Positions 32,209 through 41,742 of a DNA stretch of 64,000 nt are shown here, piece by piece. Origin of the DNA: Charina bottae (taxonomy: Eukaryota; Chordata; Lepidosauria; Squamata; Charinaidae); NCBI GenBank assembly GCA_023362775.1, contig JALMGJ010000012.1:22402001-22466000 (forward strand). Reading direction: 5' to 3'. A program made the position numbers and the translations under genes. Under the pieces are notes generated by a model. That model had not been told where the DNA came from. It did not search any database and was given only the letters and a program-made list of their open reading frames with translations. Every line of letters starts with the position of its first letter. Positions within the stretch are counted from its first letter, which is position 1.

Positions 32209-34612
32209 AGATCGTTACCTTGTCGTGGTGCTGGAGCTTGAGCACCTCAATGCCACCATGAGCTAAACCGTGAAGGGACACCCAAGACGGGAAGGTCATG
32301 GCAGAGAGGTCAGACTAAATACAATCCCTGGGGAAGGTAACGGCAACCCACCCCAGTATTCTTGCCGTGAAAACTAAATGGATCAGTACAACCAGAGATA
32401 TGTCAGTAAGCCATCGGAAGATGGGACTCCCAGGTCAGAAGATGGTCAAAATGCTACTGGGGAGGAACAGAGGATAAGTTCAACTAGCCCCAGATGTGAT
32501 GACGCAGCTAGCTCAAAGCCGAAAGGACGGCTAGCGGCCGACGGTGCTGGTGGTGAACGACGAATCCGATGTTCTAAAGATCAACACACCATAGGAACCT
32601 GGAATGTAAGATCTATGAGCCAGGGCAAATTGGATGTGGTTATTGGGGAGATGTCAAGAATAAATATAGACATTTTGGGTGTCAGTGAACTGAAATGGAC
32701 TGGAATGGGCCACTTCACATCAGATGACCACCAGATCTACTACTGTGGACAAGAGGACCACAGAAGAAATGGAGTAGCCTTCATAATTAATAATAAAGTG
32801 GATAAAGCAGTGCTTGGATAAAATCCAAAAAATGATAGAATGATCTCAATTCGAATTCAGGGTAAGCCATTTAACATCACAATGATCTAAATATACGCCC
32901 CAACGACATATGCTGAAGAAGTAGAAGTAGATCAGTTCTATGAGGATCTGCAGCACCTACTGGATAATACGCCAAAAAGAGATGTTATTTTCATTCCAGG
33001 AGACTGGAATGCTAAGGTGGGTAGTCAGACGACACCTGGAATTACAGGTAAGCATGCTCTGGGAGAAGAAAATGAAGTGGGGCATAGGCTGATAGAATTT
33101 TGCCAAGACGACTCACTGTGCATCACAAACACTCTCTTCCAGCAACCTAAAAGACGACTTTATACATGGACTTCACCAGATGGTCAACACAGAAATCAGA
33201 TTGACTACATCCTTTGTAGCCAAAGGTGGCAGACATCTATACAGTCGATAAAAACAAGACCTGGAGCTGACTGTAGCTCAGATCACGAACTTCTTGTTGC
33301 ACAATTTAGAATCAGACTGAAGAGAATAGGGAAGATCCACAGATCAGTTAGATATGAGCTCACTAATATTCCTAAGGAATATGCAGTGGAGGTGAAGAAT
33401 AGATTTAAGGGACTAGATTTAGTAGACAGGGTTGGAGGTAAATTCCAGGCAAAAATGGGTATGATCAAAAACAAAGATGGCAAGGACCTAACAAAAGCAG
33501 AAGAGATCAAGAAAAGGTGGCAAGAATATACAAAAGATTTGTATAGGAAGGATAATAATATTGGAGATAGCTTTGACGGTGTGGTCAGTGAGTTAGAGCC
33601 AGACATCCTGAAGAGTGAGGCTGAATGGGCCTTAAGAAGCATTGCTAATAACAAGGCAGCAGGAGACGATGGTATCCCAGCTGAACTGTTTAAAATCTTG
33701 CAAGATGATGCTGACAAGGTGATGCATGCGATATACCAGCAAATTTGGAAAACACAAGAATGGCCATCAGATTGGAAAAAATCAACTGATATCCCCATAC
33801 CAAAAAAGGGAAACACTAAAGAATGTTCAAACTATCAAACAGTGGCACTAATTTCACATGCCAGTAAGGTAATGCTCAAGATCCTGCAAGGTAGACTCCA
33901 GCAATTCATGGAGCAAGAATTGCCAGATATACAAGCTGGGTTTAGAAAAGGCAGAGGAACTAGGGACCAAATTGCCAATATCTGCTGGATAATGGAGAAA
34001 GCCAGGGAGTTTCAGAAAAACATCGATTTCTGTTTAATTGACTATTCTAAAGCCTTTGACTGTGTGGATCATAACAAATTGTGGCAAATTCTTGGTGGTA
34101 TGGGGATACCAAGTCATCTTGTCCGCCTCCTGAGGAATCTGTATAACGACCAAGTAGAAACAGTAAGAACAGACCACGGAACAACGGACTGGTTTAAGAT
34201 TGGGAAAGGAGTATGGCAGGGTTGTATACTCTCACCCTACCTATTCAACTTGTACTCAGAACACATCATGCGACATGCTGGGCTTGATGAATCCAAGGCT
34301 GGAGTTCAAATTGCTGGAGGAAACATTAACAATCTCAGATATGCAGATGATACCACTTTGATGGCTGAAAGCGAGGAGGAGCTGAGGAGTGTTATTATGA
34401 AGGTAAAAGAAGAAAGTGCAAAAGCTGGGTTGCAGTTAAACCTCAAATAAACCAAGATTATGGCAACCAGCTTGATTGATAACTGGCAAATAGGGGGAGA
34501 AAACGTGGAGGCAGTGACAGACTTTGTATTTTTATGCGCAAAGATTACTGCAGACGCTGACTGCAGCCAAGAAATCAGAAGACGTTTACTTCTTGGGAGG
34601 AGAGCCATGACA
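32209..34612 (+). mobile_element. Bov-B LINE, 5' end present, 3' end cut off
   Basis: Begins with the Bov-B 5' leader (gatcgttaccttgtcgtgg; cggcaacccaccccagtatt). It then holds the endonuclease and reverse transcriptase and is broken at 34612, where an inverted piece of a PLE starts. The thumb region and 3' tail are therefore missing. Relative to the copy at 62089 it lacks 300 bases between the endonuclease and the reverse transcriptase. Confidence 0.93.
32378..34450 (+). pseudogene. Bov-B ORF2 (endonuclease + reverse transcriptase), broken
   Basis: One reading frame (start 32378) is interrupted by TAA at 32819-32821, TAA at 32888-32890 and TAA at 34448-34450. The endonuclease signatures GTWNVRSM, SELKWTG (catalytic Glu), GDWNAKVG and SSDHELL are all visible, so the DNA-nicking site is intact apart from the stops. 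The linker is deleted by exactly 100 codons (junction DRV/GGKFQ near 33430) without shifting frame. The reverse transcriptase keeps GFRKGRGTRDQ, SKAFDCVDHNKLW (motif A), GCILSPYLFNLY (motif B; Trp replaces the usual Arg in VRQGC) and YADDTTLMA (motif C, near 34339). In intact relatives the protein nicks target DNA and primes reverse transcription of its own RNA. Confidence 0.93.
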
Positions 34613-35153
34613 AATCCTTTTTATCTTTTCAGACACGCCAGCCATGTAAGGAATGACCAGGTTCTTCCGTTTACTCTGAGTCTCAGCCCTGTCTGTCGCT
34701 GTTTTAGGTCTGGTAGATTTAGATTTAGTGAAGGCCCAATTTGGATATCCACAGGCCTTCAGAGCTGTTCTCGTGCTGATTTTCATTCTTTTTGGAATCC
34801 ATGGAGGTGGGGATGGTTTCTGCTCTGTGTGACAATGTCCTGATGACTCCTAGTTTGTGCTGCAGTGGATGGTGGGAGTCAAACATCAGATATTGATCTG
34901 TGTGTGTGGGTTTCCTGTAGATCCCTATTTCTAGCTTGCCACCGGTCCCAATGAGGACTTCACAGTCTAGGAATGCCAGTCTGTTGTCCTTGGTGTCTTC
35001 TCTGGTGAACCTAATGTTGGCATCTATAGTGTTTATATGGTCCGTGAAGGCCTGTACTTCCTGGGCCTTGATTTTGACCCAGGTGTCATCCACATACCTA
35101 AACCAGTGGGTGGACACCGTTCCCTGGAATGTGTTGAGTGCTTTCTTCTCCAC
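34613..35153 (-). pseudogene. PLE reverse-transcriptase segment (inverted)
   Basis: From 35153 the minus strand reads MEKKALNTFQGTVSTHWFRY-VDDTWVKI, with the YVDD catalytic box, then FLDCEVLIGTGGKLEIGIYR and KPTHTDQYLMFDSHHPLQHK, all characteristic of the Penelope reverse-transcriptase palm and thumb. The frame ends at 34725; the continuation (TATDRAETQSKRKN, VIPYMAG) is in another frame, so there is at least one indel. The fingers are absent. Confidence 0.85.
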
Positions 35154-35745
35154 AGCGACAGATAGGGCTGAGACTCAGAGTAAACGGAAGAACCTGGTCA
35201 TTCCTTACATGGCTGGCATGTCTGAAAAGATAAAAAGGATATTTGGCAAACACCACATACCTGTATATTTCAAACCCACCAACACACTGAGACAGAGGCT
35301 TGTACACCCCAAAGATCAAACTCCAAAACACAAGAAAAGCAATGTAGTTTATGCAATCCAGTGCAGTGAGGAGTGCTCTGAACTCTACATTGGAGAAACC
35401 AAACAACCTTTGTACAGGAGGATGGCCCAACACAGGAGAAGTAACACCACAGGACCAGAGTCAGCAGTTTATCTTCATCTAAAGGAAAAAGGACACTCAT
35501 TTGAGGACATAAATGTTCACATTTTAGACAGAGAAGATAGGTGGTTTGAGAGAGGGGTCAAGGAATCCATTTATGCCAACTTGGAAAATCCTTCCTTGAA
35601 TAGAGGTGGAGGCCTCAGGCACAATCTTTCCCCTATTTTCCTTCCTGCTTTGTCTTCTGTGCCTAGGAAGTTTAAGACCATTTCGCAAGCTCAACAGCAG
35701 CAGGGTAATCTTAACGATCCTCCTTTAGATGATAACGGGACTTAG
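35154..35745 (+). pseudogene. PLE GIY-YIG endonuclease segment
   Basis: Codons from about 35154 read TATDRAETQSKRKNLVIPYM, a connector, then the GIY-YIG core: VVYAIQCSEEC (GIY position), ELYIGETKQPLYRRMAQHRR (YIG and catalytic Arg) and WFERGVKESIYANLENPSLN (catalytic Glu). The frame is open for ~195 codons to the stop at 35743-35745. The domain would nick target DNA during retrotransposition. It is separated from its RT half by the inversion, so the protein cannot be made as one chain. Confidence 0.88.
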
Positions 35746-35843
35746 AAATAACATCTCAAAATAACCATGACCTAGCCCCAGGTGCAAGGTCACACAGCCA
35801 CCTAGAAACATATTTAAGGATTCCCTTACTAACTTTGCTCAGA

Positions 35844-35880
35844 CTGAAGAAGCTCCTTGGATAAGGAGCGAAATGTTTCC
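35844..35880 (+). ncRNA. Hammerhead-ribozyme-like core in PLE 3' UTR
   Basis: CTGAAGA (35844-35850), then a 7-bp perfect stem GCTCCTT/AAGGAGC with loop GGAT, then GAAA (35870-35873) and TGTTTC. It has the spacing of hammerhead cores in PLEs. GAAA is followed by T rather than C, which may weaken stem III. Confidence 0.5.
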
Positions 35881-35962
35881 ACTGAGAAAATAGAAATCCA
35901 GCTGACATGATTCAAGCTACAGACAATTCCACCTGGATGACTGAGAACCTTCATAGACAACA

Positions 35963-36100
35963 TATGAAGAAGAAAGAAGGAACAAATTTAGACATTCTTT
36001 TGAAGGAAAAGACATTCTCCTAGGTGTTCTTGCACTTATTCAATTATGATGAAGTGTGTGGAAATGACTTCTCTTCCATCGGACAATCCTCTCCTCACCA
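35963..36100. repeat. Direct repeat, copy 1 (~138 bp)
   Basis: Starts 'catatgaagaagaaagaagg' and ends 'ggacaatcctctcctca'. Copy 2 lies at 36446-36595 and is nearly identical except for a ~10-base insertion (acaaaggttg). Between them is an L2 endonuclease fragment. Confidence 0.9.
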
Positions 36101-36104
36101 GTCA

Positions 36105-36330
36105 ATCTAATAGGTCCAGCCTCCCTGTGGCAGGGGGCAGTGCCAGAGAATTTCATGGTTACCAGGGCATGATCGGACTGTGACAGAGGAACCACAAAGA
36201 GCTCCCCCAATTCCAGATCACTTTGCTACTGCTCCGACAAGAAAACCAGATTAGGCATGTGACCACTGTTTCATGTCGGGCGCTGGATGACCTGGGATAG
36301 GCCCATGGTTAAAAACTGAAAAATCAATGC
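36105..36330 (-). mobile_element. L2-type LINE endonuclease fragment, decayed
   Basis: The complement contains words of the L2 endonuclease C-terminus (GELFVVPLSQSDHALVTMKF), with the SDH catalytic motif. No reverse transcriptase or tail adjoins it, so it is an internal fragment. Confidence 0.6.
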
Positions 36331-36445
36331 TGGCAGTCAATTGATCATATACTGCATACTGTCATCACGTATTGAAACGCATAAGTGAACAGAGTCTTAG
36401 AACTATGTATAAGCATACAAAATCCTTGAATAATGAGTGGAGCAT

Positions 36446-36595
36446 ATGAAGAAGAAAGAAGGAACAACTTTAGACATTCTTTTGAAGGAAAAGACATTCT
36501 CCTAGGTGTTCTTGCACTTATTCAATTATGATGAAGACAAAGGTTGTGTAGAAATGACTTCTCTTCCATCGGACAATCCTCTCCTCAGCCTTTCT
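36446..36595. repeat. Direct repeat, copy 2 (~150 bp)
   Basis: Second copy of the 35963-36100 segment, 483 bases downstream in the same orientation. It is too long for an ordinary target-site duplication and fits a tandem duplication of 483 bases that includes the L2 fragment. Confidence 0.9.
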
Positions 36596-36599
36596 GGCT

Positions 36600-37320
36600 T
36601 CCCATATCTCAGTGAAATCCCTGAGAAATATATGATGAGGTCACACTTCCCATGAGACTTTTTCATTAATGGTACTACTATCACAGATTAGGGAAACTCC
36701 TGCCATTGAGCTTTGTGGGAGAATGAAGCTGGAAAACATCAGGGCCTAGCGGAACTGCAGATGTTGATAATATGTCAGCCATTCGGATAATTCGCAGGTG
36801 GCCAGAAACAAAGCCTCAAACTAAAGCTAGAAAGAGATGTATCTCTTCACTCTGACAACCCTGCAGGACATTCTCTGCAGTCGTTTTCACTGCTGTTTAA
36901 TATTCTCTTCTCTCTTCATGCTTGATAAATGTGCAATTGTGCATAGGTGATTTTTTCCCCCACCTCTAGTCACACTAGCAAGTAAGATCTCCCGTTGAGG
37001 TAATGGCAAGTGTCCACAGCTTATCTTTGAGCAGCAAAGCACTGAACAAAGCTGCATAATGAGTGACATTGTGTTGAGGACTCTCCAGGTATCCCCAAAT
37101 CCTGCTCAGATATAATTGTTTATAAAATGTTTGATAAAAAATAATAATGCTTTCAAGCAAAGTGGAATCTCACACTGATACCAGCTTTCAGGAGATTTGG
37201 GAAGAGATTTTAATCTCTTTCTATTTTTTTTCCCTCCAATCATTTCTATAGTCTTCACTTCTTTAAGCTGAAAAAGTTTTATATCCGTAGATGTAACTAT
37301 AAAAATACTGGGTAAGGGAG
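36600..37320. other. Unique DNA, nothing recognised
   Basis: No gene or repeat supported. Confidence 0.45.
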
Positions 37321-37322
37321 AT

Positions 37323-37530
37323 ATTGAGAGCCAGTTTGGTGAGGTGGTTAAAGGGACCGGGCTAGAAATGGAGAAATTGGGAGTTCTAGTCCAGCCTTAG
37401 GCACAAAGCCAGCTGGGAGACTTTGGGCTAGACTCAGCCCTAGGAAAAAGGCCATTTCTGAAAATGTTGCCAAGAAAACTGCATGAACTTGTCCATGTAG
37501 TCATGAGGAACCAAGACTGACTCAAAGACA
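37323..37530 (+). mobile_element. CORE-SINE (tRNA-derived, MIR-like)
   Basis: The tRNA-like head (ggtgaggtggttaaagggac, B-box-like gggagttctagtcca) precedes the core (gcacaaagccagctggga, gactttgggctag). A tail follows (gttgccaagaaaactgcatg, acttgtccatgtagtcatga) that also occurs in the complement at 44944. It is eroded but full-length. Confidence 0.75.
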
Positions 37531-37741
37531 CAACAAATCAAACCAAGAAAAGGAAGATATCAGGACTGGAGGTTGGGCAAACCACAGTCATCCTGAATCC
37601 TCTTTGTTGTCTGTGACCACAAATGGTGAAAGCTAGAACTATAACTGGAATAACATGAATGATTATATATATTATGATCGTAGGCTTACATGGCATCATG
37701 CAACCAGAAAGATATCTACTGGGCTGAAAAAGACCCACTAC

Positions 37742-37815
37742 CAGGGCTGTCTGCAGAGAATGGTTGAAAAGAAAGTCAAGATGGCGGCCAGCATAGTGTG
37801 ATTAAAGCTCCGCCC
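37742..37815. mobile_element. Half of the 6254-type MITE
   Basis: 'cagggctgtctgcagagaat' then 'gtcaagatggcggcca' and 'agctccgcccatttttta' repeat the left half of the MITE at 6254; it then runs into an AT-rich L2 tail region. Confidence 0.55.
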
Positions 37816-37911
37816 ATTTTTTATTTATTTAGAATTTACAGTGTGAGTGTTTTTCCTTATCTCTAGAGCATTACCTCACTCTATTTAAGGCCATATATAG
37901 TCTGTTCTCAT

Positions 37912-37978
37912 TATTTATTTATTTAATTAATTAATTAATTTATATGACCGCCCATCTCCCCCAATGGGGAACTCAACA
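37912..37978 (-). mobile_element. L2-type LINE 3' tail
   Basis: TTTATTTAATTAATT repeats then 'tatatgaccgcccatctccc' and 'ggggaactca', complement of the L2 3' UTR. Confidence 0.7.
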
Positions 37979-38015
37979 GGGAATTATTGCTATGTCAGCA
38001 GAGTAATGGTCTGAT

Positions 38016-38522
38016 TAGGCTGACCATACGTCCCGTTTTGAATGGGACAGTCCAATTTTTTTTAGCATTTTTCAACCATCCCGTCATTTTGATAAAAATC
38101 TCAATTTTGTCCCATTTTTTAAACCCGGCGGGAATGGCGTGGAAGGAGGATCCAAGCCAGAGCTGCCGATTGGAGGCAGCCCGGAAGAGGAAGCCCTCCC
38201 ACCTATTAGCGTGCAGCAAGGGAGGGCAGAGAGGTGAAGAGGAGGACGGACCAGGATGCAGGGTTTGCAAGTGGAAGCCAATCATGCAGACCAGGGGGCA
38301 GGGTTTGCAGGCATGAGCCAATTGTGCGGACTGGGGGTGGGGTTTGCAGGCAGGAGCCAATCACGCAGACCAGGGGGCAGGGTTTGCAGGCGTGAGCCAA
38401 TTGCGCGGACCGGGGGGCAGGGACCCCTGTCTTTTTCATGAATACAGAATATTACATAAGACCCCGTCCCATTTTGCCATCCCAATGTCCCATTTTTGTC
38501 TCAAGGAAATATGGTCAGCCTA
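38016..38522. mobile_element. hAT-type MITE with perfect 8-bp TSD
   Basis: The ends TAGGCTGACCATACGTCCC and GGAAATATGGTCAGCCTA are inverted repeats. The TSD GGTCTGAT is identical at 38008-38015 and 38523-38530, the 8-bp duplication expected of hAT transposition. The interior holds a 40-bp minisatellite (38249-38422). A 266-base relative with the same ends is at 45752-46017. No transposase is encoded. Confidence 0.92.
38249..38422. repeat. 40-bp minisatellite inside a MITE
   Basis: About 4.4 units, each starting GACCAGG/GACTGGG, with 'gcagggtttgcaggc' and 'gagccaat' in each. Units differ at several positions; the third is 39 bases. GC-rich compared with the surroundings. Confidence 0.92.
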
Positions 38523-38560
38523 GGTCTGATAATGCTAGAAGATTATATAAAACACTAGTG

Positions 38561-38831
38561 CAGAGCTTTCCAAACTGTGTGTCGCGACACAAAAGTGTGT
38601 TGCCACACACAGTCTGGTGTGTCGCCACACAACCCAGAAGCGCTGATCATCATCAGCGCTTCCGGGTTTTCCCGCGGCGACACACCAATGGCGGCGTGCA
38701 AAAACCCGAAAGCGGCAGCAGCGCTTCCGGGTTTTTGCGCGCTGCCGCAACAGCGACATTTCCGGGTTTTCCCGCGGCGACACACCAACAGCGGTTGGTG
38801 TGTCGCCGCGGGAAAACTTTGGAAAGCCGTG
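38561..38831. mobile_element. hAT-type palindromic MITE with TSD
   Basis: The ends are CAGAGCTTTCCAAACTGTG and the complement CACGGCTTTCCAAAGTTTT. The flanks CACTAGTG (38553-38560) and CACTAGTT (38832-38839) are an 8-bp TSD with one mismatch. Rich in internal inverted repeats (ggtgtgtcgccgcgggaaaa and complement). Same family as 29660-29921 but opposite orientation; inserted 30 bases beyond the TSD of the 38016 MITE. Confidence 0.9.
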
Positions 38832-38878
38832 CACTAGTTAGATAATGACCTAAGGGCCACTCTTGTGCACACTTACTA

Positions 38879-38950
38879 GCAGGGATGATGTCAAAAAAGT
38901 CAAGATGGCAGACACAACACTGGGATTGAAGCTCTGCCATTTTTCTTTTT
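38879..38950. mobile_element. Fragment of the 6254-type MITE
   Basis: 'gtcaaaaaagtcaagatggc' and 'gaagctctgcca' match the left interior of the 6254 element. Neither end is complete. Confidence 0.45.
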
Positions 38951-39099
38951 TTGTTTCTGTGTCTATACACATAAAAAAATTTGACACTACCCTGTGTGGA
39001 CACTCTAGCACTAGAATTAGAATCAGTGGGTGAATGAATCCAAAGAGAATCATTTCTTAATTTTGATAATATACATGTACCATACATACATTCATCCTT

Positions 39100-39127
39100 A
39101 CACACACACACACACACACACACACAC
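39100..39127. repeat. (CA)n microsatellite
   Basis: About 13 uninterrupted CA units. Confidence 0.95.
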
Positions 39128-39129
39128 GT

Positions 39130-41110
39130 ACTTCCCTAGGAAATATTCATACAATTGGGATGAAGTTACATACAAATATTTATTTATTGTCACCTTTCCT
39201 AATTACAAACTGTTTTCCAGCTCATCTTCTTAGCAGCTTTTTCTTCTTTACATTTTAACAGCATTTGCCTCAAGCTAAAATGGGTCATTTGCCCATTAAT
39301 TCTGTGGATAGACTAGTTTGGTCTGACCTGTAGAAAAATAAAAATCATATTGAGCAGAGGTCATTGTGGAATAATTACTCCATATTATCAAAGTTCAAAT
39401 GTAGCAGAAAACATACAAACCCATGCCATGTTTTCCTGAAGGAAAGAATAATAAATGAAATCCACTGTTTGACCCAAAAGCAGAATTGTACCTCTCAGTA
39501 AAAGGCGACAGTTATACAGTGTTAAAACTAACTCTGCCATAATGCTACCTTAGGTAGCCTTCTAGACTCTGTGTGCATAAAAGGGTTGTAAAGCATATTA
39601 AATATTCAATCATTTCTGTTAAGTGCTCTAGAGAACACCCATTTAAGCAAAAGTGGTGAGTCTAATCTGTATGAGAACCAAGCTATGGGAAAGATATTTG
39701 TTCTGCATTAATTTGTGATGAATAATTGTTTAACATGACCTTGTGCAACTTTCTTAATTTTGTTTGTTGCTATATGTATCCAACTGCCATCTGAGAATCA
39801 ATTTGAAGAGTTGTTTGCCATGTTCCTTTTCAAGTATCAGCTATAATTGTTTCTAAAATGAAAAAAGTGTCAATAGTACTCTATCTGTAGTAAACAATTT
39901 ATATTTATCCATTTGCATAAGAGGTTTTTTTTTAATTTAATGGGCTTTAAGAAATATGATTTTTAAGGCATGATTGCTTAAAAGCTTAATAATTGTTTGT
40001 TTTCTTAATTGCCAATATAATTTCATGTTATACTTTGTATATTTTTATCTAGACTCTCCTCTACACACGTACATTTTTTCTTCAGCTACAACATATAAAA
40101 GTGCAGAATTATATTGCTGATACAAGGCATATAATTGGAAAGTAAGGGTTATAAGAATATTGCTTCTGTTAGCCACAACAACTCAAGATATGTGCTGGAT
40201 CTATTAGGTTATGAAAAATAGATGGACTTTGATTAGTTTATTGATGACTCTGAGGAAGCTTCATACTGATTTGACTGATGATTGCAGTCCAGTCTTCTGA
40301 AACAACAGACAATCTATATGACTAGCATATATTTTTTTCTAAGTACCCTTTCCGTTTTAGTAATAGATTCCTTGGGCACTCCTTGGCTTATTGAGGAACT
40401 GGAGACCTTCAAATATCTAGGTCAATGGCCAAAGGACCATAGAGAAGGATTTGGGATGAAAGTGCCCTAACTACTCATTTTAGAACCCATCCAAATGGCA
40501 GTCGTGATCATAATTTCCATCACCATTTATCTCCACGAAGTAAGCTGCTTCATCTGAACAGCAAGAGGATTTGAATATTGTGACCCCAAAAGGAATTAGT
40601 AAAACCATCAGTAGCTTCCTGTAAACTGCTTGTGAAGCATGGTAGATAAAACCACTCATATGTATTCTGATATAACCCAGATTGTACAATGTCCCTTGTG
40701 TTTTGGATGTACCTATGATTTCCACTTGTCCCATTTGCACAAGATCTTCCCGGTGATGTTTTCCATCCCTGCTAAATGTTGTTATTATATGATACCTTCC
40801 CTTCCCTCCATCATACTTCAAGAGGCTGAGAGTAGAGATGTGCAAAGAGATTCATCCTTAACACGTTTCACATCTCAAACATTTTGAGCTTGAAACAAAG
40901 CCTGCATGCTTTGAGTTTTATTTTGAGGTTGGAATGGAGCAAGTTGCTTTGGTCCAACCTTGAAACAAAACTTGGCCATTTCAAGCAGTGCTATTTTGAG
41001 TGTTCTCATGGTCCTGAGCATTGCAGGTAACTTCATTTGGTGGGCTGTCGTTGGCTGCTTTTGTCCAACATTTTTCAACCAAGCCAGTGCTGTAGCAGGG
41101 AACAATTATG
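39130..41110. other. Unique, repeat-poor, AT-rich DNA
   Basis: The stretch 39250-40300 has no recognisable mobile element, rare for this window, and contains many TAATT/ATTA and octamer-like words. It is a candidate conserved noncoding element. Short open frames (for example 40480-40845 minus) have no domain or conserved motif. Confidence 0.5.
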
Positions 41111-41130
41111 TCCCTGTAACTACTTGCTTA

Positions 41131-41462
41131 TAGGGGCACGATGGCTCAGTGGTTAAGTCGCCAGGCTTGTCAATCAGAAGGTCACAAGTTCGGAGGTTCA
41201 AGACCCTAGCCCTGCGTGACGGAGTGAGCTCCCGCACTCGCCTCAGCTCTTGCCAACCTAGCAATTTGAAAACATGCAAATGCAAGTAGATAAATAGGTA
41301 CCACTTTGGTGGGATGGTAACAGCATTCCACGCGTGTCATGCTGGCCACATGACTGCGGAAGCGTCTTTGGACAGCGCTGACTCTTCGGCTAAGAAACGG
41401 AGATGAGCACTGGCCCATAGAGTCAGACACAACTGTGCAGGGGAAACCTTTACCTTTACCTT
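41131..41462 (+). mobile_element. Sauria-type SINE with 14-bp TSD
   Basis: A box (tggctcagtggt), B box (ggttcaagacc, mutated), the full body, the core (agtcagacacaactg) and an ACCTTT tail. The flanks TAACTACTTGCTTA (41117-41130) and TAACTACTTGTTTA (41463-41476) form a TSD with one mismatch. Confidence 0.95.
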
Positions 41463-41677
41463 TAACTACTTGTTTAGATTGGATATGATGATATGGCAAT
41501 GCAATGTTGAAAGGAAATTAGCAGAAAATCAGCACATGGACCGATAGAAGACTATTTGTTCATACATGGTGGTCAATCTGCCTCGAAAATTAAGTCACTT
41601 TGCAGACAGCTCATGCAAAGATATCTGTGTGTGCATGCACAACTACACTTTATACAAATGTATATTCTTTATATAAT

Positions 41678-41706
41678 TAAATAAATAAATAAATAAATAA
41701 ATGTAT

Positions 41707-41742
<36 letters not shown>

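Larger units (their letters stand above)
34613..35960 (+). mobile_element. Penelope-like element (family A) with inverted 5' half
   Basis: Minus-strand RT codons (35153 down to 34613) are joined to a plus-strand segment (35154 onward) that encodes the GIY-YIG endonuclease, the stop codon (35743-35745) and the 3' UTR. The two halves overlap: about 91 bases (34613-34703 and 35153-35245) are present in both orientations. The 3' UTR has a hammerhead-like core at 35844 and probably ends near 35960. The copy interrupts the Bov-B at 34612, so it is younger than that Bov-B or was joined to it by rearrangement. Confidence 0.85.

Noticed and set aside
33283..33816. 177-codon minus-strand frame
   Set aside because: Antisense shadow of the Bov-B ORF2; the same shadow recurs at 54637 and 62434 opposite the other copies.
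38249..38422. Regularly spaced repeats resembling a CRISPR array
   Set aside because: Tandem 40-bp minisatellite units without unique spacers, inside a MITE in a vertebrate genome.
40354..40475. Possible LINE ORF scrap (LGTPWLIEELETF)
   Set aside because: A few words recall the L2/CR1 linker region, but nothing on either side supports it.
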